Assembly: GCF_023898315.1 (NCBI RefSeq)
Contig: NC_064616.1
Coordinates: 291,861,205-291,925,204 of the forward strand
DNA length: 64,000 nucleotides
Direction: 5' to 3'
Source of the DNA: Schistocerca nitens
Taxonomy: Eukaryota; Arthropoda; Insecta; Orthoptera; Acrididae
Shown here: piece by piece, positions 22,601 to 34,647 of the stretch
Position numbering within the stretch: the first letter of the stretch is position 1
How the letters are laid out: every line of letters begins with the position of its first letter
Position numbers and translations under genes: made by a program
Notes under the pieces: generated by a model
Databases searched by the model: none
What the model was told of the DNA's origin: nothing
Seen by the model: the letters and a program-made list of their open reading frames with translations, nothing else

Positions 22601-23330
22601 CTTAGCAGTAATCCATACACTTTCAAATCGATACTGAAGGGTTTCCCCATGGGTCATTCCTTCTGTTCTGTTGAGGAGTTTCTTGAAAAATTAAGCTGAT
22701 TATTATGTTATGTTGTTGTTTGCGTTTATTTAAACCAATGACTTGAATTTTTTGGGTTAATAAACATTTTATTTTTATCTGTTATTACTTTTATGTTGTA
22801 ATTTCATGTACTGACACGTTCCATGACCTTGGAGATTTGCTCCTCAATTTGGTCCCACGGAACTAGACGTGTAAATAAATAAATAAACAAGATCCACATG
22901 ACTGTCGACACTGAAGCCTCCCCTCAACAACCCAGAACCTTAGAAATCTGTCAATTTCCTGGACAACATTGGCAGGTACTGCTCACCATGGATCTTGGCA
23001 CATGAAAATGGCCATCACCTGGCATCAGAGGATATCTGGGCTTGTCTGTGAATAACATGTTTTGCCTCTGCCAAAGTTGCCAGTTAGCATATAAATAGCA
23101 GAACTGAAGGTGAGCTGCAAGATGTTGTCATGTCAAGTGGGATACGCAAGGAGAACAACTGAGCTGTAAGGCCCTTTCTCATAAACTGTTCCTCACAGTC
23201 TGATCAGACATAGCAGCTCCAGTAGCTCATCTGAAATCATCTTGTAGCACTCTAGCAGTAGCCTTATGATGCCACAGCACAGAGATGGCCAGATATCAAT
23301 CTTCATGGGGGGTTGTAATGCATCAGCAAC
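19640..23330 (-). pseudogene. Tc1-B transposase relic, split by LINE-A
   Basis: The right part, read on the minus strand from about 23200 down to 22890, shows LTXQHLAAHLQF, MLFTDKPRYPLMPGDG (first catalytic motif FTDESRFPL in intact copies) and a decayed GGxSVDSHVDL. The left part, below 20065, resumes with a YHQAVR-like tract, NARDHVAGISRDDLQSLDIE, then SPDLNLIEHMWDLLDR with the catalytic Glu. The Asp before NAR is lost. The halves are complementary parts of one Tc1 transposase, interrupted by a plus-strand LINE. It is a different family from Tc1-A. Terminal repeats were not found. Confidence 0.75.
20066..22889 (+). pseudogene. LINE-A: Jockey/CR1-like non-LTR retrotransposon, 5'-truncated
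   Basis: The plus strand carries an AP-type endonuclease end: LLIVVYRSPNS, LKLVICGDFNINF, TAIDNIFIHSS, GLSDHDAQILTL. The linker and reverse transcriptase follow: KSLETKDSHGYDEVPSTILK, SVVKPLYKKG, NFRPISMPSVFAKVI, LQSNVQFGFRS. The YADD region and its surroundings are damaged (CPRDWCWAIPVPYFYK in place of a GVPQGSxLGPLLF tract). The frame then continues as WFVENKIMLNHSKTQFLQF, FLGVQIDS and a C-terminal tail ending in GFPMGHSFCSVEEFLEKL. The 3' end is a TAAATAAATAAATAAA run at 22873-22889. It would copy itself by target-primed reverse transcription. Several stops and frameshifts inactivate it. It lies in Tc1-B. Confidence 0.85.
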
Positions 23331-24540
23331 CTTGTCCAACTCACCTTGTGTACTGAGCTGTCTCCCTGTAGCATGACCACAACCTACAGATGACATGTGG
23401 AGAGGCATTGGCATCTGCAGCAACATGACAAAGTCCATCCTTTTTGGGTCAAACAGACTGCACTTGCAACTTGTACTGAATTAAAATGTCACACTGCATG
23501 TGCTTGTTTTAATACAACATCCACAAAAAACAACTGCCTTCCGAGTACATTACTAGAAAATACTGGGACACTGGTACTCACTTCCTTCTGAGGTATCATC
23601 TGACACTGTAATGCATAACACAGCCAATAGATGCAGAATGATTTTAATTGTTGCCTACATTCAAAGCAAAGATCTCAAGCCATGCGATAAGATCACAGGT
23701 ACTGCTTGTATCAACATACTGGACACTGGTACACATGTCCCCCTAATTCTTTTGACATTTTGTGTTCTATTACAAGTCCATTTTATTATGATGTCCATTT
23801 ATTGAAAATCCCCACCCCCAAAATCAAATGCTGGCTATGTCTATGTGTGTAGAAGAACTTTAAGTCAGAGAAAGAGTTCACTGATAATAAAATGCTGCTG
23901 CTTCTCCACAGAAAAGCTTCAAAAGCTTAAACAGTGCTAACAGAAGAAAACAAGGCAAAGATCATTTTGGAAAAAGAACTGTCATAATTTTTGAAAAAGC
24001 AAGCAATCCACTCCTAAGACTGGGAATTAACTTTAAGGGCATGGATTGCAGAATTCTTGAATGAAGATCTTCCATGTGTGAGAACTCTTGTATAAGAATT
24101 ATTTGCCATATTGGAGAATAGAGTCTGTCAGAAATAATAGAAAAACAGCCCTCAGGTTCAGTTTGCTAACTCTTTTGCACTGAATACATTTATCTTGTAC
24201 ACGATAGGAATATTGCATTATTTGCAATTCTCAAGTAGTGAACAAAGCTGCAGAATAACTTATTTTGTTTACTGTGAAGTAGTCATTCTTGAATTTTGCT
24301 AGAGGAATAATTTGAATGATAGGCGTATGTCTATAACACAATTTTTATTCATGAGCCATGTATCATATTGGAGTTTATAGTATTTGAAAGTTTTAAATCA
24401 ACTTCAACAAAAATGAGGAATTCAGTGATCAGTAGCATGTAGTTTTTGCATGGTCCATTTTTTCTAGTAATACATTACATTTTCACTTTTTTTAAAAATT
24501 GAATACCTTTTTGCAGTCTGTACAGTACATCATCATGCAC

Positions 24541-24672
24541 AGTCTACTGTTACAGTGCACAAGAATCTTTATGTGTCAGATGTACAATAGGTAATCCTGA
24601 CTACATCATGTTCATTCTACTCTTTCAGTGCGCAAGAAACTGTATGTGTCAGCTGTACATTTAGTGATCCTG
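24541..24672. repeat. 72-bp tandem duplication
   Basis: Two diverged direct copies share 'tctact', 'cagtgc', 'caagaa', 'tatgtgtcag', 'tgtaca' and 'atcctgac' in the same order, starting at 24543 and 24615. Confidence 0.75.
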
Positions 24673-25557
24673 ACCCATAGTCTACAAAAAGAAGTGGTTT
24701 TATTTTTATTACGTGAAAAAACATTTGCTAATGTCTATCAAGTTTTATTTAATTTATCTCGTATAAAACACATTTTGAGAAATAATTCATATCATCAAGT
24801 ATGTTTCCTTACTGTTTTATGGGATTTTAAAGATGATGCTTGATCTGTGTGTGAGGAGCTGGATTGTTAGGATGCCTTTACTGAATGTAAATGCATGAAA
24901 ATTTTATTGTTACTGTCATATTTTGTTCTATAGATGCTGCCAAATGTGAACATAATTACACTTGCAAAATTTTTAATATCGTTTTATGTAGGAACTCACA
25001 TATGCTACTCACCACTTACACAACTCACTTCAAAATTTCATATGTAGAAGTATTTCACATTTTCAGTATTATAGGACAATATACACCAGTAAAGACAAAA
25101 TTTTAGCCTGTTTACATTGCAGTAAAGTCACCACAATGATGCAGCACATACAACAAGCAGCAAACTCAAGGTATCATAATACAGTAGGAACACACACTTG
25201 ATAATGGGAATGTGTGTGTCAGTGAAATAACTGATTTTACAATCAAAAGCTTTCATCAGTCATATCAATAAAATGAAATTGTAAAAAGCAGACTGAAGCC
25301 ATATTTACTATCAAAAATAATTTTTATTCGAATTCATGCTGTGATGATAATTCTCTGACTGGTGTGCCTTATGTGCCCTAGACAGCTTCTTTAGTCTTTA
25401 TAGAAATGTATTCTGAACATAAGTAGTTCATCAGCAAAGCTGTAAGTGGAAGGAAAATGAACTTTCTACATTATGAATTAGACAGAATGAACACTGTGTT
25501 TTCATTAACCTTTTTCATATCATCATTAGTGATTATCTGATCCACATGATTTGTGTG

Positions 25558-25845
25558 TCACACATACTCAGTTTGGTTGGCATATGGTGGACAGCAATTT
25601 TGTCTCAGTCAAATGACAATGGTGAAGACAGCCTTCTTCAACATTATGGACCAAAAATTAACACACACTTAAAATTTTGTCCAATACATGTGCAATGCTT
25701 ATCACACATACTCAGTTTTGTTGGCATATGGTGGACAGCAATTATAGCTTATTTAAATGAAGTAACAATGGTGAAGTCAGCTTTCTTCAGCAATAGAAAA
25801 CAAACATTTAATTTGAGAAGCTGCAGCATAAGAATTCAGAGGAGA
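25558..25845 (+). repeat. 144-bp tandem duplication within a 123-codon open frame
   Basis: The string 'tcacacatactcagttt' recurs at 25558 and 25702, each time followed by 'ggttggcatatggtggacag' or the same with one change, and then by 'caatggtgaag'. The period is 48 codons, so the plus-strand frame at 25546-25917 reads SHILSLVGIWWTAI and then SHILSFVGIWWTAI. I recognise no protein family, and the open frame may be chance. Confidence 0.8.
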
Positions 25846-26454
25846 AAATTATTTGAAACTATGTTCTATTGGGAAACTTTTGTCCATGATATTGTTGGCC
25901 TGGTTAAGTTGCCATAAATGAAACACATTAACAATTATTAAACTTTATATAATATTTAGCAGGCAAGATAAATGAATAGGATTTGTACCAATAGGTTTTT
26001 TTTTTTTTTTTCAGGATCATGCCAGTCAGCTGGCTGAACTAACTTTACACGAATGCTCCAAATATGCAACATCACATGTACTTTAACAAAAACTTGAAAC
26101 TATGGAATAAAATTTTGAATCATATAAGAAGGAGAGTATTCTGAAGCAAAAGAAAAAGTATTGCATGCACTAACTACATTTCAACAAGCAACAGGTAAAG
26201 ACATATTTGTCAAGTTAACTAATACTGCAGAAAATATTAATATACTGAAAATCAAGGGTCCCAATTATTTAAGGGTTTGAGACCTCAGTTCACACATATT
26301 ATCCAAGGAATGTGATTTTAAATAATAGTGAGAAGGATGCCTAAACTGAGAAACTTTTAAGATTTTCAGATGCAACACTGCAGGCAGTGTCTCATGGGTG
26401 TGTCACTTCAAGAAACTGTTTAAAGCACAGCTGAAAGAAAACGAACAAAATTAT

Positions 26455-26697
26455 GGTTAGTTGGCTGAATTGGGGGAGCATACCAAAGAGTGAGGTTATC
26501 AGTGCGATCGGATTAGGGAAGGATAGGGAAGGAAGTCGGCCATGCCCTTTCAAAAGAAACATCCTGGAATTTGACTGAAGTTATTTAGGGAAATCGTGGA
26601 AAACCTAACTCAGGATGGCTGGATGCGGGTTCAAACTGTTGTCCTCTCGAATGCAAGTCCAGTGTGCTAACCACTGTGACACCCTGCTCAGTACAAA
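26455..26697 (-). repeat. tRNA-derived SINE
   Basis: Read on the minus strand from 26697: a tRNA-like head with 'cacagtggttagcacactgg' as box A and 'gacaacagtttgaaccc' as box B. A body follows with 'gcatggccgacttccttccc' and a 'ccccc aattcagccaac' end. It is the same family as 7755-7963. Confidence 0.8.
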
Positions 26698-29611
26698 ATT
26701 ATGATAATAATATTGACTGCCATTTTAGGTGAGCATGAAGTATTGCTAGGGAGTGGATTTTATTTCACTGTAATTGTATTGTTAAAGATGGGCGGTATAA
26801 CCTGAAAAAAATGTAATCCTGAGGTAAGTACAACATTTTCTTTTCAGCAATAAAACTCATAAAATCAGTTGTAAAATGAGAGTTTTGTTTCTTTCCTAAA
26901 AGAGACTGATGAAACAGAGTAGTTAATGAAGCATTTGAGAACTATCACATGCATCATACAGTAGTAACAGATTGAATATATGCAGTTTAAAAAAATGCTA
27001 ATAATATATTCTGATTTGACCATAAACAGATGTTAATTTCGTCAAAAATAAGTGATAATTTGGGCAGTAATAGATACTACATGTTCATGTCCCTGTTCCC
27101 AACTTAGAATGACTGATGAGTCTGTCAAGTTATACATGTAATTTTGTATAGAAAGAGCTGAAGTGTTAATTATGTAATCAGTTGAGTCTGTGGTTCATGA
27201 AATAGTTTTCCACACAGTAGTGTGTCAACAGCTTATTTTTGTATTATTATTGCTCCTAACCAAAGATAGTACAATTTATGAAAGAAGCAGTGGGACACAC
27301 ACTGGCTTGTACTAAACACAGAATCTTGAGTAAATATGGAACTTAATATGTGTTGAAGTATTTAGAGTGTAAATTTAAGCTTTTTGCCCATTGCACACAC
27401 TTCATTTTGTGAACTTCATATTACCACCAAATAGGGTGACACACTATTGTAGTCTATTTATCTTGTGGTGAAAATATTGGAACTTACATTGTGCCCTGAA
27501 TGATATGCTCTGAAAACATCTTTCATCAAATTAAATGCAAGTTTACACAAAGATGTTGATAAGTGAAAGTCACAAATAATGTACAGAAAACATTAGAAAA
27601 AGTGTTTAATGCTGTGTCACATTTTTTCACAGTAGGTTCTCATTTCTTTTGAAACAATACAGATTTGTAACAATGCAACATATCCTTACTTTAAACTGTA
27701 ATATTTTTAGCAATGGTATCACAGCAATATACTGTGCACATTCTAAACAACTTTGGATTTTTATTGACATGAAATATTGACAAAGCAATTTTAGTCCATG
27801 ATCTCTAAAAAATTATATAAGGCACTGCATGCCCTTGACAATACACGCAACTGCAAAACAGCAGGTCTTGTCACACACTATGCTGAAACTGCACAGAACA
27901 GGAGTACATTTTTTCCTGAGCAGTATATATATTACAGTCTACTTGCTTGAGTACTGACTTGTATAATAAAGGGAACAAAAAAGATGTCAATGATGACACA
28001 AAATAATTATTTTAATATTGTGACAGACAAGTTGTGAAAAAGTATACTGAAATTTGTGATGGAGTTTGACAATATAAATTATTTCACATGTATGCATTTA
28101 ATACATTAAGCAGCAGAGTGATGTAATAATATTGCTAATACATTTGTATAACTTTGTACCTGAATGTATATTTTCTGTGAGTAAAACCACTCTGCCAGAT
28201 GCACACAATCTACTTATTTTTAGAATTTGTACATTTCATATGTATGTCTAGTTTGTCATAGTTCTTCATTAGGGTCTACATTTCACTATTTTTTGGACCA
28301 GTTGTGTGCAAGATTAGTTGGTATAAATATGGGTGAATGTGAGTACTGTGCCATGTGTGTGGCCACTGTAAAAAAAATGCAGCCTTTTTTCCTTTGAGAT
28401 GCACAGCCCACCTACCTTAATGTTAATTTAAGATACTGTGCTACTCAAGTTCACACCAAACATTGTTGTTTTGAAGCATTCATGATTTGCTTTTCAAAAA
28501 TGAAGTCCTCTGTTGAACATCAAAAATACATAAGTTTGACTCTTAAGAATGAAAGAAAGAAAGGGGGCTCTATATCTGCAAATTGTTAAAAAATTATAGT
28601 ATATTTCCCACAGAGAGATACTGCCTGATTGGCATATCAGCTGCAAGAAAGTGCTTTCAGAGGTGTACGATAATCTTATAGTTGTGCACTATAAATTATT
28701 TATTTACTCACTAAGCTAATGAAAATATTTCTTTCACAAAATATTAGTATTATCATTATGATTATGGACAATTACAAATATAAATGCATTGACAGTGAGA
28801 CAAATAAATAAATTTATTGTCCAGAATCACTGATTTATCTGAGCCTGTGCCCACAAACTCTGTAATGTACAACTTACTGCTCACTGTAGAAGCTGCCACA
28901 AATGAGGAAAACAGCAATGCAGGTATGAGGATCAGTGAATTTGCTATAAATGACTGAGTGGCTGCTTCACACAAATAAAATAGGCTATGTTATTGCTGAC
29001 AAAATTAGTGCCAGTTTTTCTGTTTCAAGTATAACATCTGTCTTTCTGCATACAGATAATTCAGTTTACTAGTCAATGAATGATAACTTGTTTATATTGT
29101 TAAGTACAAAACTGTATTTATCACATGCCATATATAAGCAGGAACATACAACAGGTGTCTACACATAAATTTTTGATTATCTTACACCAAGTAAAACTGT
29201 AAAGTTGTTTATATGTAAATGACATATTTCTCAGAGATGCCATCACCAGTGACTGTTACATAAAAAAAGAAAGATCCGTTTTAAATACACAACATCAATC
29301 AAAAACTGGTGCACAACAGAATTTTGAATTTAAAAAGAAGTGCCACATCCAAGAAAAAAAAAATATTTTACATTTTACATGTTTGTAAATAACACATGGC
29401 AAGTGATTATATTTTCTTTCTTATCCAAGTTTCCCATTAACAATCATTTACAATCTAAGACACAAGATAGCACCAACATATAAGAGCTGCTAGAAAACAT
29501 GTCATTCATGTGTCACTTCAAGCAGCTTTTTTTTTCATGTCCCTACCTGTGGAAGCAACAAAACAAAACAGAAGTTTGTTCTATGTAATAATGTGTATGT
29601 ATCTGTTTTCT

Positions 29612-29616
<5 letters not shown>

Positions 29617-29668
<52 letters not shown>
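29617..29668. repeat. (CT)n microsatellite
   Basis: About 26 CT dinucleotides. The open frame across it is a low-complexity artefact. Confidence 0.95.
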
Positions 29669-29672
<4 letters not shown>

Positions 29673-30617
29673 ACTTTCCTTTATTAGATATGGGCCATAT
29701 CACTAATTAACTAATATCAATAATGGTGGCAATTTTCTCGGTTAGTAAATTCTTCTGTCTTGCAGAACAGTCACTTGAATGAAAAACTGAACACGTTTGG
29801 TAATTCCAAGAGCCATGTCAAGCACACACTAGAAGCTCTCACAATTCAGGAACTGATAATAAAATTTATTTTGAATTTTCAATATCTGAACACATTTTAT
29901 AAGTCTGCTGGGCTGTATATATAACATTTCATGTCCTGTTTGTTCTCAGGTTCTTCTCTTCCAGCTGTATAAATACATCAAGATCTAATCTGAAAAAAAA
30001 AACAATGTTTTTCAAAATATCTTTTAGTATTTTGAGTTAACACTAAATATCAACTAACTTATAATATGCACTTGTTATTACCTTTATGCTCCATATATAC
30101 AGTATTTAATTATTCCATACATTTACTTGTTTTAACATAGTGTTTCACTGACATTTCTATAAAAAGATCCCAAGGTTTGTTCAAAATAAGATTTGCACCA
30201 ATCTAAAATGCTATAGGGCCACCTGTAGTGGTGATTATCATAACTCAACCTATAATGGGCTATCCTACTATGCACAATACATTTAAAACAAGATTCACAA
30301 ACCAAAAATGAATTTATTGGAAGATACAAGTATTCTGAAAAGAAAAATCTTGCTGAACAGCTGTTCCCCTGAATTCATCATAGAGATCCCAGTCAACATG
30401 ATATAACATTAGACATGCCTTACTTTAAAACCATCAACTTCATTAGAGCTCCAGAGGAATAGCCATATGTACTTCATGAAATAATAATACATTTCTTTAG
30501 CAATACTAACCACTGACATAGAAAAAATTACAGTTACAGAGTTTCAGATGAACTGTGATGATTTCTCTATACTGCATCAGCGATTCTTGTCGACACCATG
30601 TAATACAGTCCAATGAA

Positions 30618-30685
30618 CTGTAAAAGAGAAGATAGCTTTCCTGTATAATTATTAACCCAAATAATACCACAAATAAAAAAATTAC
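30618..30685 (-). other. probable 68-bp intron in the OTULIN-like 3' UTR
   Basis: On the minus strand a GTAATT donor follows 'gaagcag' five bases after the stop codon. 'tatcttctcttttacag' ends the interval as a strong acceptor. It is inferred from sequence only, and unspliced 3' UTR is the alternative. Confidence 0.5.
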
Positions 30686-30864
30686 CTGCTTCATTCAACA
30701 AGAACATTGTAATGTCGATCATCCTCTGCTATAAGGAGCACCTGAGGCCAGTCCTCATTACTGTTTTCAGGATAACAGCATATGTATTCTTCTGTACCAT
30801 ACATTGAAGGTCTTACCACCCGTAATGTTACACGAAGTGTAAAACCCAAAAGGAACATTTCAAT
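30686..30864 (-). CDS. OTULIN: OTULIN-like deubiquitinase, last coding exon (catalytic His/Asn)
   Basis: Linear (Met1-linked) polyubiquitin is cleaved by OTULIN, a cytosolic OTU-fold cysteine protease acting on innate-immune and NF-kB-type signalling. The exon follows a 'ctgttgcag' acceptor, opens in phase 0 with IEMFLLGFTLRVTLRVV and runs to EDDRHYNVLVE, then TGA at 30691-30693. The DRHYN tract holds the general-base His and the Asn that orients it (His339 and Asn341 in human OTULIN, from memory of the family). Joined to 52653-52919 it forms ...GLEQ-IEMFLL, as in vertebrate OTULIN. The protein ends two residues after the catalytic block and lacks the PDZ-binding ETSL tail of the human protein. 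The catalytic Cys is on an exon not seen here. Another OTULIN-family paralogue is the main alternative. Confidence 0.85.
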
Positions 30865-31432
30865 CTGCAACAGATATGAAGAAGCATAAGTAAATAATTG
30901 TTATTTATGCAATTTGATGTTGATTAAGCATCCACTTTTTGCTCATTTCCTAAAAAAACTATGGGAAATGTTAATATTTCAGAAAAATTTTCTTATTCTC
31001 TGAGGGTCATATCTTGTAGTGCCTGTATATGACAAGTTAAAGCTGTACGATAAAGTGATTGGCCATAGTGGTTAACTGAACTACTCAATGAAAAATGAAG
31101 AAGTAGAGATATTTCAGCCATAAAAAATTTTGCTATCTTCTTTTGGCTGTCATCAATTTCCTCGTTAAAGTTTTGGCCACTAATGCAGGTAGATTGTGTG
31201 TTATTAATTATTGCTGAATTAACAAGATCTAAAGGAAATGTTTTGCTGTTTTTATTTTAGTTGTAGGATTGGTTACTGATGTGGTGATGATGTCACTGAA
31301 AAATGTGCTTTTCAAGGTTTCAATTAATATCTCATTTTCAAATATTTTTTTACCCCAGTGTTTCACTGTCTTTTTCTTGTCATTATTAAACCAGTAATTG
31401 ACAATATGGCAAATTGTAATACTTAATCATGC

Positions 31433-31665
31433 TGTTATAACCTTTAATCACTAATAAATTGCATGGATATACAAACGTAGAACAATAGCGGGTTACATGC
31501 TACCTACTCCGAATCTGTCATTAGACTGCCGTGCCGTGACATGCGGCCGGCGCCGTTCATAGCTAGGTGGCGCTCCCACGCTCAGCCGAGTTGCGGAGCG
31601 CCTCTATCGCCGTGTTCGCGTACTGACGTAGCGGCACTTTTAAATATCATGGCACTGTCACAACA
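31433..31665 (-). repeat. Gypsy-B 3' LTR
   Basis: 233 bp, the same length as the 5' LTR at 37327-37559. I count nine differences by eye, all transitions and all at CpG/TpG/CpA positions. On the minus strand a TTTAAA-like box follows the 'tgttgtgacagtgcca' start. Confidence 0.95.
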
Positions 31666-31680
31666 CTTTTCCCCCCTTGA
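31666..31680 (-). promoter_or_regulatory. Gypsy-B polypurine tract
   Basis: Immediately upstream of the 3' LTR on the minus strand is 'caaggggggaaaag', the purine run that primes plus-strand DNA synthesis in LTR elements. Confidence 0.85.
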
Positions 31681-31781
31681 AAAAAAAACACTCACTTCCT
31701 TGGAGACACGGACAGGGCGGAGACATCCATGGCCTCTTGGGAGGCCCCGAGAAGATCCCGCGGAGAAACACGATAGTATGG

Positions 31782-33303
31782 TCAAAAATGTCCAGGATGG
31801 AAGCTTGTGCATGGAACGTGCCTCCTGGACGAGATGATGGGTGAAAACTCCAGAGCAGCATCCATAGGTGGCGTGGACCTGGGGGTGTGCTCCAGCGAGA
31901 TGGGTCCCGGAGAAGGCAGCGTCGCGACTGGAGCCAGTTCCAGCATACTCGGAAGCGGTAGCGAGGTCGGCTGCAGCAACACATACTGGAGATTGGCAGC
32001 AGCGACAGGACTGGCTTCTCGAGCTGGTGGAGCCGAAAGAAGGGGCGGTGGCACCGGCGTGGCCACCACTCGTGGGCGCATCTGGTCGTAATGGCGAACA
32101 ACCATGCCGTCGTCCGTACGTATTTCACAAAGCCGGCGGCCGCGAAGAGCCTTGACCACCCCTGGAATCCATTTAGGGCGAGATCCATACCCTCGTGCCC
32201 ACACGTCGGCGCCCACCAAGTATTTTCCCGCACTAGGGGACACAGTACAAGGCCTGGCAGCGTGAAGCAGGTGCAGGAGAGTGCGTGGTTGGTGGCCATG
32301 CAAGAGTTCAGCAGGGCTGCGATCACCCAGAGGCGTGAAGCGATAAGAACTCAGAAATTGCAACAGAGCGTCATCTGTGGAAAAATCACTAAGGAATTTT
32401 TTCATCTGGCTTTTGAAAGTGCGGACAAGGCGCTCAACCTCCCCATTCGATTGCGGATGGAAGGGTGGTGCTGTAACATGATGAATCCTGTGTCCAGTAC
32501 AAAAATCACGGAAGGCCTGCGAAAAGAACTGAGGGCCATTGTCCGTGACAATCGTGGATGGAAGACCTTCTAGCGCAAAGATTTTGGACAAAGCCAGCGT
32601 CGTCGCCACAGTGGTGGGCGACGGACATCGAACAACAAATGGAAACTTCGAGAAGGCGTCAATCAACAGTAGCCAATAAGTGCCGAGGAAAGGGCCGGCA
32701 AAGTCAGCGTGCACCCGTTCCCATGGCTGCGCCGGATCAGGCCACGGAGAGGGCATTGTACGGGGTGCAGCCAGTTGTTGAGCACACTGACCATACACAG
32801 CGATCATGCGGGCGATGTCCGAATCAATACCGGGCCAATAAATGTGCCTGTGGGCCAGGGACTTAGTCCGTGAAATCCCCCAATGGCATTCATGCAACAG
32901 TTTGAGAACATCTTTGCGAAGAGAGGCTGGCACCACGACCCGTGGAGAGGCGCCATCCTTGGCCAGAAGCACAACACTCTCACGAACAGACAGATGAAGG
33001 CGCAAGGCATGGTAGTTGCGAAGGGGATCCGATGCCCGGCCCTTGGTCCTGTCCGGCCAACCCTGTTGAACAAAACCCATCACCTGACGCAGGACCGGGT
33101 CCCGCGCAGTAGCTGACGCGACCTGCGAACCTGTAAGTGGAAAACTCTCGACCGCACGACGTTCTTCCTCATCAATGTGGAAACAGAGTAGTTCATCGTG
33201 ATCGAAAACCGGGTCGGGGCCCATCGGTAAACGCGACAATGCATCAGCATTGGTGTGCTGGGCCGTGGGGCGATAGTGAATCTCATAGTGAAAACGAGAC
33301 AAG
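31782..33303 (-). pseudogene. Gypsy-B pol: RNase H end and integrase
   Basis: Open from the mariner junction (LSRFHYEIHYRPTAQH) to the stop at 31782. The N-terminal zinc finger reads HECHWGISRTKSLAHRHIYW then VYGQCAQQ, so the first Cys of the expected CxxC is replaced. The catalytic core shows D in HADFAGPFLG, D in VTDNGPQF and E in PQSNGEVERL, the DDE triad that joins cDNA to host DNA. The long Pro-rich tail after position 32040 (PVPPPLLSAPP and so on) has no chromodomain that I can see. Apart from the Cys loss it is intact, but it is separated from RT by mariner-D. Confidence 0.9.
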
Positions 33304-34647
33304 TACGAGGGCAGTTCAATAAGTAATGCAACACATTTTTTTCCTCTGCCAATTTTGGTTGAAAAAACCGGAAATTTTTTGTGGAATATTTTCAAACATT
33401 CCCGCTTCGTCTCGTATAGTTTCATTGACTTCCGACAGGTGGCAGCGCTGTACGGAGCTGTTAAAATGGCGTCTGTAACGGACGTGCGTTGCAAACAACA
33501 GGCAGTGATCGAGTTTCTTTTGGCGGAAAACCAGGGCATCTCAGATATTCATAGGCGCTTGCAGAATGTCTACGGTGATCTGGCAGTGGACAAAAGCACG
33601 GTGAGTTGTTGGGCAAAGTGTGTGTCGTCATCGCCGCAAGGTCAAGCAAGACTGTCTGATCTCCCGCGTGCGGGCCGGCCGTGCACAGCTGTGACTCCTG
33701 CAATGGCGGAGCGTGCGAGCACACTCGTTCGAGATGATCGACGGATCACCATCAAACAACTCAGTGCTCAACTTGACATCTCTGTTGGTAGTGCTGTCAC
33801 AATTGTTCACCAGTTGGGATATTCAAAGGTTTGTTCCCGCTGGGTCCCTCGTCGTCTAACCGAACACCATAAAGAGCAAAGGAGAACCATCTGTGTGGAA
33901 TTGCTTGCTCGTCATGTGGCTGAGGGTGACAATTTCTTGTCAAATATTGTTACAGGCGATGAAACATGGGTTCATCACTTCGAACCTGAAACAAAATGGC
34001 AATCAATGGAGTGGCGCCACACCCACTCCCCTACCAAGAAAAAGTTTAAAGCCATACCCTCAGCCGGTAAAGTCATGGTTACAGTCTTCTGGGACACTGA
34101 AGGGGTTATTCTGTTCGATGTCCTTCCCCATGGTCAAACGATCAACTCTGAAGTGTATTGTGCTACTCTTCAGAAATTGAAGAAACGACTTCAGCGTGTT
34201 CGTAGGCACAAAAATCAGAACGAACTTCTCCTTCTTCATGACAACGCAAGACCTCACACAAGTCTTCGCACCTGAGAGGAGCTCACAAAACTTCAGTGGA
34301 CTGTTCTTCGTCATGCCCCCTACAGCCCCGATCTCGGACCGTCGGATTTCCACATGTTTGGCCCAATGAAGGACGCAATCCGTGGGACGCACTACGTGGA
34401 TGATGAAGAAGTTATTGATGCAGTACGACGTTGGCTCCGACATCGACCAGTGGAATGGTACCGTGCAGGCATACAGGCCCTCATTTCAAGGTGGCGTAAG
34501 GCCGTAGCATTGAATGGAGATTACGTTGAAAAAAGGTGTTGTGTAGCTAAAAGATTGGGGAATAACCTGGTGTATTTCAATGCTGAATAAAACAACCCCT
34601 GTTTCAGAAAAAAAATGTGTTGCATTACTTATTGAACTGCCCTCGTA
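33304..34647 (+). mobile_element. mariner-D, full-length element inside Gypsy-B pol
   Basis: TA-flanked (33304-33305, 34646-34647) with 'acgagggcagttcaataagt' termini, 1344 bp, the same family as mariner-C. Insertion split the codon after LQRWAL in the Gypsy RNase H gene. It must be younger than Gypsy-B. Confidence 0.97.
33466..34590 (+). pseudogene. mariner-D transposase with one internal TGA and lost terminal stop
   Basis: The ATG at 33466 opens MASVTDVRCK. The helix-turn-helix region and AGRP hinge are as in mariner-C. The first catalytic motif is intact (TGDETWVHHF), as are the second (LLHDNARPHTS) and third (SPDLGPSDFHMF), giving DD34D. A TGA at about 34273-34275 replaces the Arg codon CGA after HTSLRT, a C-to-T change at a CpG. 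The frame continues unchanged beyond it. The normal stop after NGDYVEK is also mutated, so the tail runs on to 34590. Mariner-C and mariner-D are thus broken at different places. Confidence 0.92.

Larger units (their letters stand above)
23331..30617. other. mostly unassigned; probable host 3' UTR and downstream DNA
   Basis: No gene is recognisable apart from the small repeats listed separately. On the minus strand the part nearest 30617 probably holds the OTULIN-like 3' UTR, but I could not choose a poly(A) site among many AATAAA matches. A 70-codon minus-strand frame at 28762-28974 has no motif. Confidence 0.35.

Noticed and set aside
26455-26697. A functional tRNA gene at the SINE heads (also 18185, 39226, 63400)
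   Set aside because: Box A and B are present, but the heads do not fold as full tRNAs by eye and are fused to SINE bodies.
31782-33539. A 585-codon minus-strand frame that starts inside mariner-D and runs into Gypsy-B integrase
   Set aside because: The first ~80 codons are the antisense of the mariner leader and terminus; the real unit is Gypsy pol from 33303 down. It is a chance fusion.
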